From Dyadobacter linearis (GTDB lineage Bacteria > Bacteroidota > Bacteroidia > Cytophagales > Spirosomataceae), in assembly GCF_907165045.1 (NCBI RefSeq), contig NZ_CAJRAU010000001.1, positions 372,001-436,000 on the forward strand: 64,000 nt of DNA, written 5' to 3'. Positions 17,285 to 26,058 of this stretch are shown here, piece after piece. The position numbers and the translations under genes were made by a program. Below the pieces are notes generated by a model. The model was not told the DNA's origin. It did not search any database and saw only the letters and a list, made by a program, of their open reading frames with translations. The stretch's first letter is position 1, and the number at the start of each line of letters is the position of its first letter.

Positions 17285-18157
17285 TCACAGCTCTTTTAAT
17301 TTTTCTAATGCGTTATTATTCCTGGGATTCAACTGCAATGATCTTTTGTACGCAACCTTCGCTTCTTCTTTTTTATTCAGCAATAATAAACATTCCCCAT
17401 AGCTATCGAAAGTATTAAATCCATCGGGGTATAATTCTGTGTTTAGCTTAAATATCTTCAATGCATCTTGCGGTGTATTAATAAATTTGTAAGCAAAACT
17501 ATTAATTGCTTCTTCACTCACATCGTAACTAGCAGTGTTACCTTTATCCTTCTCGGCAATGATAAGTTCCAGGGTTTTGTCTAATGACTTTTCTTGCGAA
17601 TAAAACTGCATGACAGACATCAGGTTCATTTTGCGCTCTTTGATCTTTTGCTCAGCAAGTGTTTCTACAAAATAATACTTTCTCTGCGTATCGGTAATTT
17701 GAGTCGAATCAATTCTGTATCGCTCAAACTTTGCATTTTGTCCCATCTTTACGAACTGAGTTCCGTAGATCTGCGGGAGCCCTTTCCGCATTAAATCCCG
17801 ATCAATAGCCGCCGCAAGCAGCCACCTATTTACCGTAGAGTCCAGAGCAATAGACTTTTTCATCAATTTGACAGCCATTCCTGATGCAGTAGTATCACGC
17901 CCATGTTGAAATATCATAGCGCTATGGTAATAATCCTTTCCCGTAATAATCTTCCCCGAATCTAATAGTTCGTACACCCTTTTCGCCCTGACACTATCAT
18001 TTCTGTTAAGCAAGACCCAATCGATGTTTTGTACTTTCCTTGCACTCTGATCTTCCTCATACATCTTTCTGATTTCAGCATTATCTTTTGTTTGGGCAAA
18101 AGCTGAGAAACTGGTTGTCAAAAACATTAGTAGTAACAAATGTCGTTTTTTCTTCAT
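17285..18157 (-). CDS. Secreted tetratricopeptide-repeat protein
   Basis: 290 residues with a signal peptide (KKKRHLLLLMFLTTSFSAFAQ). The C-terminal part contains TPR-like helices, clearest in FNTFDSYGECLLLLNKKEEAKVAYKRSLQLNPRNNNALEKL. The middle is charged and helical and may hold diverged repeats. TPR proteins of this kind are periplasmic or outer-membrane scaffolds; no partner is indicated. Base composition is visibly more AT-rich than in the surrounding genes, which may point to later acquisition. Conserved hypothetical otherwise. Confidence 0.78.
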   Translation of the reverse strand: MKKKRHLLLLMFLTTSFSAFAQTKDNAEIRKMYEEDQSARKVQNIDWVLLNRNDSVRAKRVYELLDSGKIITGKDYYHSAMIFQHGRDTTASGMAVKLMKKSIALDSTVNRWLLAAAIDRDLMRKGLPQIYGTQFVKMGQNAKFERYRIDSTQITDTQRKYYFVETLAEQKIKERKMNLMSVMQFYSQEKSLDKTLELIIAEKDKGNTASYDVSEEAINSFAYKFINTPQDALKIFKLNTELYPDGFNTFDSYGECLLLLNKKEEAKVAYKRSLQLNPRNNNALEKLKEL

Positions 18158-18316
18158 GGTTAGCTTGTGTTTGTTTTAAATCCAGCTATTTAACGGATGG
18201 TTGCAATATCCCTAAGTCTGATTTAGCTATGTCTTCTGACTAGACTATTACTTTCCTTCTCCTTTTTCCCTGGTATGGTTTTTACAGATTCGCTATACAA
18301 TCAACATGATTTTATA

Positions 18317-18628
18317 ATGGCAAAAATAACGAATTTCGAAGACTGGCTTGCGGGCGTTAATCCGCATGGCGATGAAGATATATACGATCTGTATAATTCA
18401 GTGAGCAACTTTGAAGGCTCGGGCAGATATTACACGTCGAAAGAAGTGAAGAATGATGGATACGAGTATTTCGTGAAGGCGGACGGATTTGAAGACGAAC
18501 TGCACCTGGATTCAGACGAAACCAAATTTGCATTCCTAAATCACGTCAAGACGACTTATACGGACGCTTCGGAAAATGACATTGATAAATGGTACGAGAT
18601 GAAGAAAGAACTCGGACGCACAGATTAG
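18317..18628 (+). CDS. Small acidic hypothetical protein
   Basis: 103 residues from ATG 18317 (MAKITNFEDWL); a longer in-frame start at 18275 is less likely. It is rich in Asp, Glu and aromatic residues, has no signal peptide or membrane segment, and is predicted cytoplasmic. No family recognised. A strong hairpin directly after the stop supports a real transcription unit. Confidence 0.7.
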   Translation: MAKITNFEDWLAGVNPHGDEDIYDLYNSVSNFEGSGRYYTSKEVKNDGYEYFVKADGFEDELHLDSDETKFAFLNHVKTTYTDASENDIDKWYEMKKELGRTD

Positions 18629-18629
18629 T

Positions 18630-18665
18630 AAAAAGCGCCTGGCCGTTATTGGCCAGGCGCTTTTT
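18630..18665. terminator. Strong bidirectional terminator
   Basis: AAAAAGCGCCTGGCC, a 6-base loop GTTATT, then GGCCAGGCGCTTTTT: a perfect 10-bp GC-rich stem flanked by A on one side and T on the other. It fills the gap between the convergent small protein gene and the last gene of the GH43 locus and so ends the long minus-strand polysaccharide region. Confidence 0.92.
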
Positions 18666-20153
18666 TTACTTGCTTTCAAATTTGAAACTCTCAATAACTG
18701 CCACTTCTCCCTGCACTCCTTTTGCAAGAACCCCGGCGCGCAATGCCCGGTCCCACGGTGGCAGAAAAGTAATATCCGGCGCTGCAATCTTCAATGCAGT
18801 GAACTCAGAACCCTTAATGCTGTAAGAGAAACTGATATCTGTATTGTTTTTAACGTTCATTTTCAGAAACAGTTGCTTCCCTTTTCCTTTGACAGGAAAC
18901 TTTCCAAGGCTGCTTCTGGCGCCATCTTTTACGAGCGTAATATGGATACTATCCTGCTTTGCAGCCGCATAGATCAGGTTTTTATCGTCGCCGACCAAAG
19001 CCACACCAGCCAGCGCACTTTTCGAAGGTAAGGTTTCCACAGTGGCTTCATAATTCGGACCATCGATTTTCCTCGCTATATACAATTCCCGGTCGTCTTT
19101 GATCTGCAATCCTATTCTACCGTTTTTCAATTCAAAATCTGGCTTGTTGAATACAGACCAGTTCCATTGCAAATCCAGTTTTCCCTTGTCAAAAGTATCT
19201 GTAACCGTATACTGCTTTGGCAGGTTTGTTGGCGTGAGGTACTCGTCGGTGAAGCGGAGCCAGTTGTCGGATGTGAACTCGAAGCCGCGTACCAGCGCCT
19301 GGCGGCCCGTGTATTTGTTGGAAGAACGATCGTAGGCGTGGTACATAAAGTAGTTTTTTCCGTTGTAAGTAACGGCGGTTCCGTGTCCCGGACACATCCA
19401 GTCACCCTGGCCAGCCAGGATTGGATTTCCTGAATATTTCTCCCAAGGCCCCATCAAACTTTTCGAGCGTGCAATGCCGGTCGCATAAGTACAGCCCGGC
19501 CCGCAGCAGCCTGCCGCCGCATAAATCGAGTAGAAGTAACCATTGTTTTTAATCACCGAAACACCTTCTACCAGATTAGCTTCCCAGGGTGTATCATTTC
19601 TGAAAAGCTCCTTTTTCTCGCCGATCAGCGCAGTTCTTTCTTCATTTATTTCCTGTATCCAGATCGGAGTGGGCTTATTTACACTGTTTCCGTCTTCCTT
19701 CCAGATCAGGTGCAGCTTGTTATTTTCATCACGGATCGGAAACCCGTCAATCGAGCCTACCTCCTGACAAACCAGCGGGCCGTGGTCTTTAAACGGACCT
19801 TCGGGCGAATCGGCGCTGGCTACACCTACGCAGAGATTACCGCCTTTTTTGTGGGCCGTGTAGTACACGTAAACTTTCCCATTATCATAGTTCAGCTCGG
19901 GTGCCCAATAGTAAAAATCTGCCCAGGATGTGAGGTCAGGAAAAATAGAACCGGTTTGCTCCCAATTTTTCAGGTCTTTTGATTTAAAAACAGGAAAACC
20001 GGGCGCCCAGTTGGAACTCGTTCCGGCGGCGTAATAGGTATCTCCCACCTGGATCACCGACGGGTCTGCAAAATCGCCGCGGATAACTGCCTGCTGCGCA
20101 GCTACAATATGTACCAATGCCAGCAGCAGCACACTAATGCTCAATCTTTTCAT
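18666..20153 (-). CDS. Secreted glycoside hydrolase family 43 with C-terminal beta-sandwich
   Basis: 495 residues with a signal peptide ending about residue 20 (HIVAAQ). The GH43 five-bladed propeller carries the three acidic residues: Asp30 in DFADPSVI (general base), Asp136 in GSIDGFPI (pKa modulator) and Glu196 in LVEGVSVI (general acid). The stretch CCGPGC near residue 215 is cysteine-rich. From about residue 320 a concanavalin-like sandwich domain follows (DLQWNWSV..GLQIKDDRELYIARK), as in xylosidase/arabinofuranosidase relatives. It probably removes xylose or arabinose units from oligosaccharides in the periplasm. Last gene of the susC-susD-GH43-GH43 locus. Confidence 0.9.
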   Translation of the reverse strand: MKRLSISVLLLALVHIVAAQQAVIRGDFADPSVIQVGDTYYAAGTSSNWAPGFPVFKSKDLKNWEQTGSIFPDLTSWADFYYWAPELNYDNGKVYVYYTAHKKGGNLCVGVASADSPEGPFKDHGPLVCQEVGSIDGFPIRDENNKLHLIWKEDGNSVNKPTPIWIQEINEERTALIGEKKELFRNDTPWEANLVEGVSVIKNNGYFYSIYAAAGCCGPGCTYATGIARSKSLMGPWEKYSGNPILAGQGDWMCPGHGTAVTYNGKNYFMYHAYDRSSNKYTGRQALVRGFEFTSDNWLRFTDEYLTPTNLPKQYTVTDTFDKGKLDLQWNWSVFNKPDFELKNGRIGLQIKDDRELYIARKIDGPNYEATVETLPSKSALAGVALVGDDKNLIYAAAKQDSIHITLVKDGARSSLGKFPVKGKGKQLFLKMNVKNNTDISFSYSIKGSEFTALKIAAPDITFLPPWDRALRAGVLAKGVQGEVAVIESFKFESK

Positions 20154-20205
20154 AAATAACTTTTGACGTGAATGCTTTTTTCAGGGTCTAAATATAAGCA
20201 AATCC

Positions 20206-21279
20206 CTATTCGCCCGAGGGAACGGGAATAGCCCGGCCGGTAGAAATGGGCTCGCCGAAGCTAGGCAAACCGTCCGCTGTCCATGTGAATTTCTGCATGC
20301 GTACATTCCTGGAATCGTCGCAGCCTTCCCCGGCGGCAGAGTTGGCGTGGTAAATCACCCAGTCTTCTTTTCCGTCTTTTGACTTGAAAAAACCATTATG
20401 CCCTACTCCGTATGCATTCGCCGACGCAAGTCCTGTGAATACCGGCGTTGAGATCTTTGTCCAGTTTTTGGCGTCCATCGGATCGCTTCCCGTTTTCAGG
20501 CTCAATAACCCCAGCGAGTAACTATCATTCCCACAATAACTTCCCGAAAAAGCCAGGAACACCTGTCCGGCCGTATTTTTCAGGATTTCCGGGCCTTCGT
20601 TCACAGGAAATCCACGCTTCTCCCAATCGTACTGCGGCGCAGAGATCTGCACGGTCGGGCCGGTGAGAGTGAATGGGTTAGTCATTCGTGAGATATACAG
20701 GTTCTGGGTTAAATCGGTCGGGCCTCCCGCAAAAGGCCGCCCCGACCAGATCAGGAACAGACTGCTATCCTGCTGAAAAATAGTCGCATCGATCGACCAG
20801 AGATCTGCTGGCTGCGTAGTGAGTTTTCCTTTGTCTGTCCAGGTACCCTGCGTGGGATCCGCATTTTCATTTTCCAATACCCACATCCTGTGCTCGCGGT
20901 CGTTTCCGTCGGAGCCTGTGTAGTAGATATACCATTTACCATTCACAAAAAACAGCTCCGGCGCCCAGATATCCCGGGAATTGCCGCCAGAAGCCGGCGC
21001 ATTGAAAACTGTTACCGGCGCCGCATCCTTTAACCGGCTCATTTTCCCCGTTTTCCAGATCTGGATCCTGTTACCGAGCGTGTGCATGTAGTAATAGGTC
21101 GAATCTTTCTGGACAACCCACGGGTCGGGCGCGGAATTCAGTAAGGGATTTGTAAATGTGATCGCCTGTTGTTCACCACCGGGAGCCGGTGCCTGCTTCT
21201 CCTTTTTACAGGAAGCACTGACGAACACAAATGAAATACACCAGATAAGAGCGGGTCTCAACAAAGTTTTATAGCGCAT
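20206..21279 (-). CDS. GH43 family glycosidase, lipoprotein
   Basis: 357 residues with a lipoprotein signal: a hydrophobic run then V-S-A-S-C, Cys24, so it is likely an anchored surface or periplasmic enzyme. GH43 acidic triad: Asp52 in SAPDPWV, Asp164 in WSIDATIF and Glu228 in NEGPEIL. It consists of a propeller only, without the extra sandwich domain of its neighbour. The extended RDIWAPELFFVNGKWYIYYT is typical of alpha-L-arabinofuranosidase-type GH43. Together the two GH43 enzymes suggest an arabinan, arabinoxylan or arabinogalactan side-chain substrate. 43 bp downstream of susD on the same strand. Confidence 0.9.
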   Translation of the reverse strand: MRYKTLLRPALIWCISFVFVSASCKKEKQAPAPGGEQQAITFTNPLLNSAPDPWVVQKDSTYYYMHTLGNRIQIWKTGKMSRLKDAAPVTVFNAPASGGNSRDIWAPELFFVNGKWYIYYTGSDGNDREHRMWVLENENADPTQGTWTDKGKLTTQPADLWSIDATIFQQDSSLFLIWSGRPFAGGPTDLTQNLYISRMTNPFTLTGPTVQISAPQYDWEKRGFPVNEGPEILKNTAGQVFLAFSGSYCGNDSYSLGLLSLKTGSDPMDAKNWTKISTPVFTGLASANAYGVGHNGFFKSKDGKEDWVIYHANSAAGEGCDDSRNVRMQKFTWTADGLPSFGEPISTGRAIPVPSGE

Positions 21280-21321
21280 AAAAAGCGTTTAGATTCAACT
21301 GACTAATTTAAGGTATTTGGC

Positions 21322-22866
21322 TCAGTAACCCGGATTCTGCGTCAGGTTGGGGTTAAGGTCGATATCTGATTGCGGAATAGGATACCACTCATTTCTTCCT
21401 TTTACGAAGTTGGTAAACTCCGGATCGCGCACAGCCAGCTCCGGTCCCAGCTCGCCCCAGCGCTGCAAATCTGCAAATCGCCAGCCTTCGCCGGTAAGCT
21501 CGGTAATACGTTCGTGCTTGATCTGCGACAGGAATGCCGCCTGCGACAGGCCGGGCCGCGTAACCGTGAGCGGCCGTAAACCGGCACGCACACGCACCAT
21601 ATCCACATAAGGGTACGCCTGTGCCGTTTGCCCGATCGCATTCAGCGCCTCCGCGTACATGAGCAGAATATCCGCATAACGTAACAACCTGTGGTTATTG
21701 GGCGAGCGGAAACCTTCCTCGGTCCTGCCCGCTTCATTGTCATTCAATTGTTTTCTAAACCACACCGCACTGCTTTCACCGCCAGATGTACCATAGCGGG
21801 AAGCGAAAGTCTGGCCATAAACCATCGTAAACTGCGGCCCGCGGACGTCGGTGGAATCAAATAGCAGCGTAGCTGCAAGTCTGGGATCGCGAATGCCAAG
21901 TGCCGTATTTTCTTTTTCAAATTCATTAACCAGCCACCGGCGCGCACCACCGTCAGAAAAACCTACTCCGCGAGGAGCATAAAACTGGGCGATCGAAGTG
22001 CCGGTGTTATTGATCCTTGTTTCGTCCACATCGTCGTCGGTATTCTCATTTGGGTTAAACCGGAACTGTATCTCGAATACAGATTCACTGTTATTTTCGG
22101 TGGAGGCTTTGAAATTGTCCTGGTAGTTGGCGGTCAATGTATACAAACCTTTTCCTTCGCCCGTAATAAACCACGCGAGGGTATTGGCAGCTTCCTGGTG
22201 TTTGTTTTGTTGCAAATACGTTTTCCCAAGCAGGCCCAACGCTGCTCCGCGTGTCGCACGGCCCAGATCGTCGCCAGTATAACTCAGAGGCAATGCAGGT
22301 GCGGCTTCCGACAGGTCTTTTTCCACCTGAGCCCAGGCTTCTGCATTGGTCGCATTTGCAGGCCGGTCGGTAGGTTCGGAAGGTTCCAGCATGAGCGGTG
22401 GCCGACCATAGTACAGAGCCAGATTGAAATAGAACAGTCCGCGGAGAAACTTCGCCTCGCCGATAATGCGGTTTTTCAAAGCCTCATCCATTTCAATACC
22501 AGGCACATAAGCCAATACCTGATTTGCGCGGAATACACCGATAAACAGGTTTTGCCAAGTTCCGGCAGTGAGCCCCTCGTTGTAATTGGTCTGGTTGAAA
22601 CTCATGATATTGTTCAGCGTAATATCACCGCCGGAGCCGTAACCTTCGTCTGAACGGAGCATTCCGTGGTAGAACAAAAAGCGGGAATACAGTGTAGCAG
22701 AACGGTGGAAAGTACTGTAAACCGCATTGATACCCTTAATCGCGTCCGTCTCGCTTTTCCAGAAGGAAGCGATAGTGGGATTATTTGGATTAGGCTGATC
22801 GAAATCGCGGTCGCAGGCAGTGGTGACCAGCAAAATGAGTGAGGCAAGCAAAAATATCTTTTTCAT
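21322..22866 (-). CDS. SusD/RagB family glycan-binding lipoprotein
   Basis: 514 residues. Lipoprotein signal with LLVTTACDRDFDQPNP: the Cys at about residue 18 is the lipid anchor. SusD-like N-terminal domain with NNPTIASFWKSETDAIKGINAVYS, TPR-like helices, and the standard C-terminal RagB region HRLLRYADILLMYAEALN, VRVRAGL, ERITELTGEGWRFADLQRWGE, ending in NLTQNPGY. It is partner of the SusC encoded 31 bp upstream, presenting oligosaccharides at the cell surface. Confidence 0.95.
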   Translation of the reverse strand: MKKIFLLASLILLVTTACDRDFDQPNPNNPTIASFWKSETDAIKGINAVYSTFHRSATLYSRFLFYHGMLRSDEGYGSGGDITLNNIMSFNQTNYNEGLTAGTWQNLFIGVFRANQVLAYVPGIEMDEALKNRIIGEAKFLRGLFYFNLALYYGRPPLMLEPSEPTDRPANATNAEAWAQVEKDLSEAAPALPLSYTGDDLGRATRGAALGLLGKTYLQQNKHQEAANTLAWFITGEGKGLYTLTANYQDNFKASTENNSESVFEIQFRFNPNENTDDDVDETRINNTGTSIAQFYAPRGVGFSDGGARRWLVNEFEKENTALGIRDPRLAATLLFDSTDVRGPQFTMVYGQTFASRYGTSGGESSAVWFRKQLNDNEAGRTEEGFRSPNNHRLLRYADILLMYAEALNAIGQTAQAYPYVDMVRVRAGLRPLTVTRPGLSQAAFLSQIKHERITELTGEGWRFADLQRWGELGPELAVRDPEFTNFVKGRNEWYPIPQSDIDLNPNLTQNPGY

Positions 22867-22897
22867 GTCGATGTCTTTTGAGATAAAAATCGGGTGG

Positions 22898-25800
22898 TCA
22901 GAAACCCAGGTTGAGGCCGAAAGAAATGATGCGTGCAGACGGATACCCGCCCAGGTCGACGCCCGGTTCCAGGTTGAAATTAGCCCCTACCACATCCGGA
23001 TCCAGTCCCGTGTATTTGGTAAAAGTTAGCAGGTTCTGCGCGCTCACATATACTCTCGCATTACTTACAGACAGCTTTTCGATCACACTTTGCGGGATAG
23101 CATAAGCCAGCTCCACATTTCTCAATCTCAGGTAAGAACCGTTTTCCAGCCAGCGATCTGTGTTTCCGCGGACATTTGAAACAATACCCCTGTCTGCACT
23201 CGCCGGGTCGCCCGCTGCGCCGGTAGAATACGAAACGCCAAGTCTTGGGAAGTCGGTGTTCGTATTTTCCGGCGTCCACGGATTAATGCCGCGGCGGTAG
23301 TTGGAGTAACCCATTCCGTCAATATCCCTCCTTACATCATTATATATTTTTTGACCAAATGCACCGTAAAACTGCACATTCAGCGACAGGCCCGACCAGG
23401 TTCCGTTCAGGATCAGCCCGGAGGTAAACTTCGGCCACGGACTGCCGGCAAAAGTGCGGTCGCGGTCATTGATATCGTCATTTGTTCCCTGATCGATCCG
23501 GTTTACATAGCGGACATCGCCGGGTTTCGCATAAGCCGCCTGCGCTTTGTGCGCCTGAACCTCTTCGTTATTCTGAAAAAGTCCGTCGGTTTCAATCAAG
23601 TAGTATTCCCCGATCGAGCGGCCGACCTGCGAGCGTGTATTGCCCGACTGAATATAATTCCGCGGCTCGCCCGTTTCTTCATCAACACCGAGGTTACCAA
23701 GTTCAAGTACCTTGTTGCGGATAATGCTGAAATTCGGTGCTACACTCCAGGTGAATGGGCCGGAAGTTTGCCGGTACGCAAAATCAAGCTCGATCCCTTT
23801 GTTTTCAATAGAACCGATATTCACCAGCGGATCGCCCTGCAAGTTACCGATGTAAGCCGGCAGCGGAAGAGATAGCAAAACGTCTTTGGCAACAGAGCGG
23901 AATGCATCGACGGTAATTGCCAGCTTGTTATTGAACAAAACAAGATCTGCGCCGAGGTTGGTAGTCGCTTTTTGTTCCCATTTAATATCCTCATAAACAA
24001 GTCTGGCCTGCGTTGCACCCGGGAACTCCGTTTGACCGGAACCAAAAACCGCCCGCGGCGCCTGGTTTAAGAAACCTGTAAATTGATAATTGCTCAGGTT
24101 CGCGGAGCCCAATACGCCGTAAGATCCCCTCAGTTTCAGCTCGGAAACGATATCCGATTTGAAAAACTCCTCATTACTGATCTTCCAGGAAGCAGCCGCC
24201 GAAGGAAAATAGCCGGTGCGATGTGCAGGTGAAAAGCGGGAATCCTTGTCCGCGCGGAAGGTGAATGTCAGGTAATATTTTTCAGCATAATTATAATTCA
24301 GGCGGCCCAATGCAGAATTGATGAGCGTTTGGGAGCGGGTACCGGTTGATGTCATGCCGCCGCTGGCCGAGTTGATCGTCGTGAAGTATTCGCCGCCGTA
24401 AAAGCCAAGCTGCAAGCGCCGTCCGCCCACATCGTCTGTGCGGATCGTTTGCTGCGTATAGCCTACTACCCCATTCAGGGTGTGTTTATTAAAGTTAAAA
24501 TTGAAATTCAGGGTATGCTCAAACAAATAGCTCAGGAACTGCGCGCGCGTTTCGCCAATGCTGCTGAACTCCGGCGACTGGTTCCAGTACCAAAGTCCAT
24601 CCTTCCGCAGGTTATTGGTTTTATCAAAACTCGTTTCCAAACCTGCATTGAAGCGATAGGTCAGGTTTTTCAAAATCTTGTAGTCGACATACGCATTTCC
24701 CAAAACCTTGAAAAAATTGTAGGAAGTCTTCGTAATATCATTGATCGCCACCTGGTTTCTCGAAAATGAACGCGCATTGAAAGAACCGAAACCATAGCCG
24801 CCGGGATTAGAAGTGCTTACCAGATCAGGACTTTGAACCGGAATAATTGGAAGGCTGGTCCACATATCGTACCATGCATTTCCCTCGGCAAAACCACCCT
24901 GGAAAGGCGTGTTCCGTGTGGTATTGGAAATCATCAGATTTTCTCCGAAAGTAAATTTATTACGCGTGGCCTCCGTATTGATCCGCGCAGAAGCCCGTTC
25001 AAAATTCCGGGCTTTCAGAATGCCCTCATCGGCAAAATAGGAGCCGGAGATCAGGTACTTGCTATCTTTTCCTCCGCCCGACAAACTCACATTATAGTCC
25101 TGAATACTACCCGTTTGCAGCAGTTCGTCTGCCCAGTTAGTATTCACATTCCCGTTGTAATTAGCCACGCCGGGCTGTAAAGCATAACCAGCATTCTGAT
25201 AGGCGCGGGTATTGGTCGCGATATATTCCTGCGCATTCATCATATCCCAGCGTTTGGGAAGTGAGGAAATACCCACGCGGGCCGATGCATCCACTTTCAG
25301 CGCACCTTCCTTTCCTTTTTTAGTAGTGATAATAATAACCCCATTAGCCGCGCGCGAACCGTAAATAGCTGCCGCAGAAGCATCTTTCAAAACCTGAATC
25401 GTTTCAACATCATTCGGGTTAACCGTCGTATTCGCGTCAGCGAGCATACCGTCGATCACGTAAAGAGGGCTGGCATTGCCAAACAGCGTACTTAACCCGC
25501 GGATATTGACCACCGCTTCCTGTCCCGGCGCGCCTCCGTTCCGGACTGCCACGCCCGGCGTCATACCCTGCAAAGCTTCGGGCACGGAGCGGGCAATACG
25601 TTTATTCGCATTTTGTGCGTCGATAATGCCGGTAGCCCCCGTGAGGTCCGCCCGCCGCACCGACTGGTAGCCGATCACCACAAATTCTTCCAGGTTTTGT
25701 GCGTCTTCGTTCAGCTGGATCGTGTACGTAGTTTGGTCGGTGACGGGTACTTCGGAAGTAAGATAACCGATAAATGAAACCCGCAAAGTCTGGCCGTTTG

Positions 25801-25999
25801 TAGCTGCAATCGAGAATTTACCGTCGGCATCGGCAATAGTTGCAGTATTCGTGCCGGCGATGAGGACAGTCGCACCAGGCAGCGCCTCTCCCGTAGCAGT
25901 TTGCACAACGCCGGAAACCTGCCCGGCCTGCGCGAAAGCGGTGTTGATACTAATAAAAAAGAGGATTACAACCTGGATCAGGGTATATGAATTACGCAT
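22898..25999 (-). CDS. SusC-type TonB-dependent outer-membrane transporter
   Basis: 1033 residues with a signal peptide (ending NTAFAQ). A carboxypeptidase-D-like domain comes first (GQVSGVVQTATGEALPGATVLIAGT), then the SusC signature with a TonB-box-like EEFVVIGYQSVRRADLTGA. The plug follows (NIRGLSTLFGNASPLYVIDGM, then AAAIYGSRAANGVIIITTKKG), then a long beta-barrel ending with an aromatic Phe (FGLNLGF). No STN domain, so it is not a signalling receptor, unlike the second SusC in this window. It imports oligosaccharides with the adjacent SusD. It starts 59 bp after the MutS-like gene, on the same strand. Confidence 0.96.
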   Translation of the reverse strand: MRNSYTLIQVVILFFISINTAFAQAGQVSGVVQTATGEALPGATVLIAGTNTATIADADGKFSIAATNGQTLRVSFIGYLTSEVPVTDQTTYTIQLNEDAQNLEEFVVIGYQSVRRADLTGATGIIDAQNANKRIARSVPEALQGMTPGVAVRNGGAPGQEAVVNIRGLSTLFGNASPLYVIDGMLADANTTVNPNDVETIQVLKDASAAAIYGSRAANGVIIITTKKGKEGALKVDASARVGISSLPKRWDMMNAQEYIATNTRAYQNAGYALQPGVANYNGNVNTNWADELLQTGSIQDYNVSLSGGGKDSKYLISGSYFADEGILKARNFERASARINTEATRNKFTFGENLMISNTTRNTPFQGGFAEGNAWYDMWTSLPIIPVQSPDLVSTSNPGGYGFGSFNARSFSRNQVAINDITKTSYNFFKVLGNAYVDYKILKNLTYRFNAGLETSFDKTNNLRKDGLWYWNQSPEFSSIGETRAQFLSYLFEHTLNFNFNFNKHTLNGVVGYTQQTIRTDDVGGRRLQLGFYGGEYFTTINSASGGMTSTGTRSQTLINSALGRLNYNYAEKYYLTFTFRADKDSRFSPAHRTGYFPSAAASWKISNEEFFKSDIVSELKLRGSYGVLGSANLSNYQFTGFLNQAPRAVFGSGQTEFPGATQARLVYEDIKWEQKATTNLGADLVLFNNKLAITVDAFRSVAKDVLLSLPLPAYIGNLQGDPLVNIGSIENKGIELDFAYRQTSGPFTWSVAPNFSIIRNKVLELGNLGVDEETGEPRNYIQSGNTRSQVGRSIGEYYLIETDGLFQNNEEVQAHKAQAAYAKPGDVRYVNRIDQGTNDDINDRDRTFAGSPWPKFTSGLILNGTWSGLSLNVQFYGAFGQKIYNDVRRDIDGMGYSNYRRGINPWTPENTNTDFPRLGVSYSTGAAGDPASADRGIVSNVRGNTDRWLENGSYLRLRNVELAYAIPQSVIEKLSVSNARVYVSAQNLLTFTKYTGLDPDVVGANFNLEPGVDLGGYPSARIISFGLNLGF

Positions 26000-26058
26000 A
26001 GCAGATGGGTTGATGAATTGATAGAAAATGAGGAATAAATCCCATAAAAATTATGCCA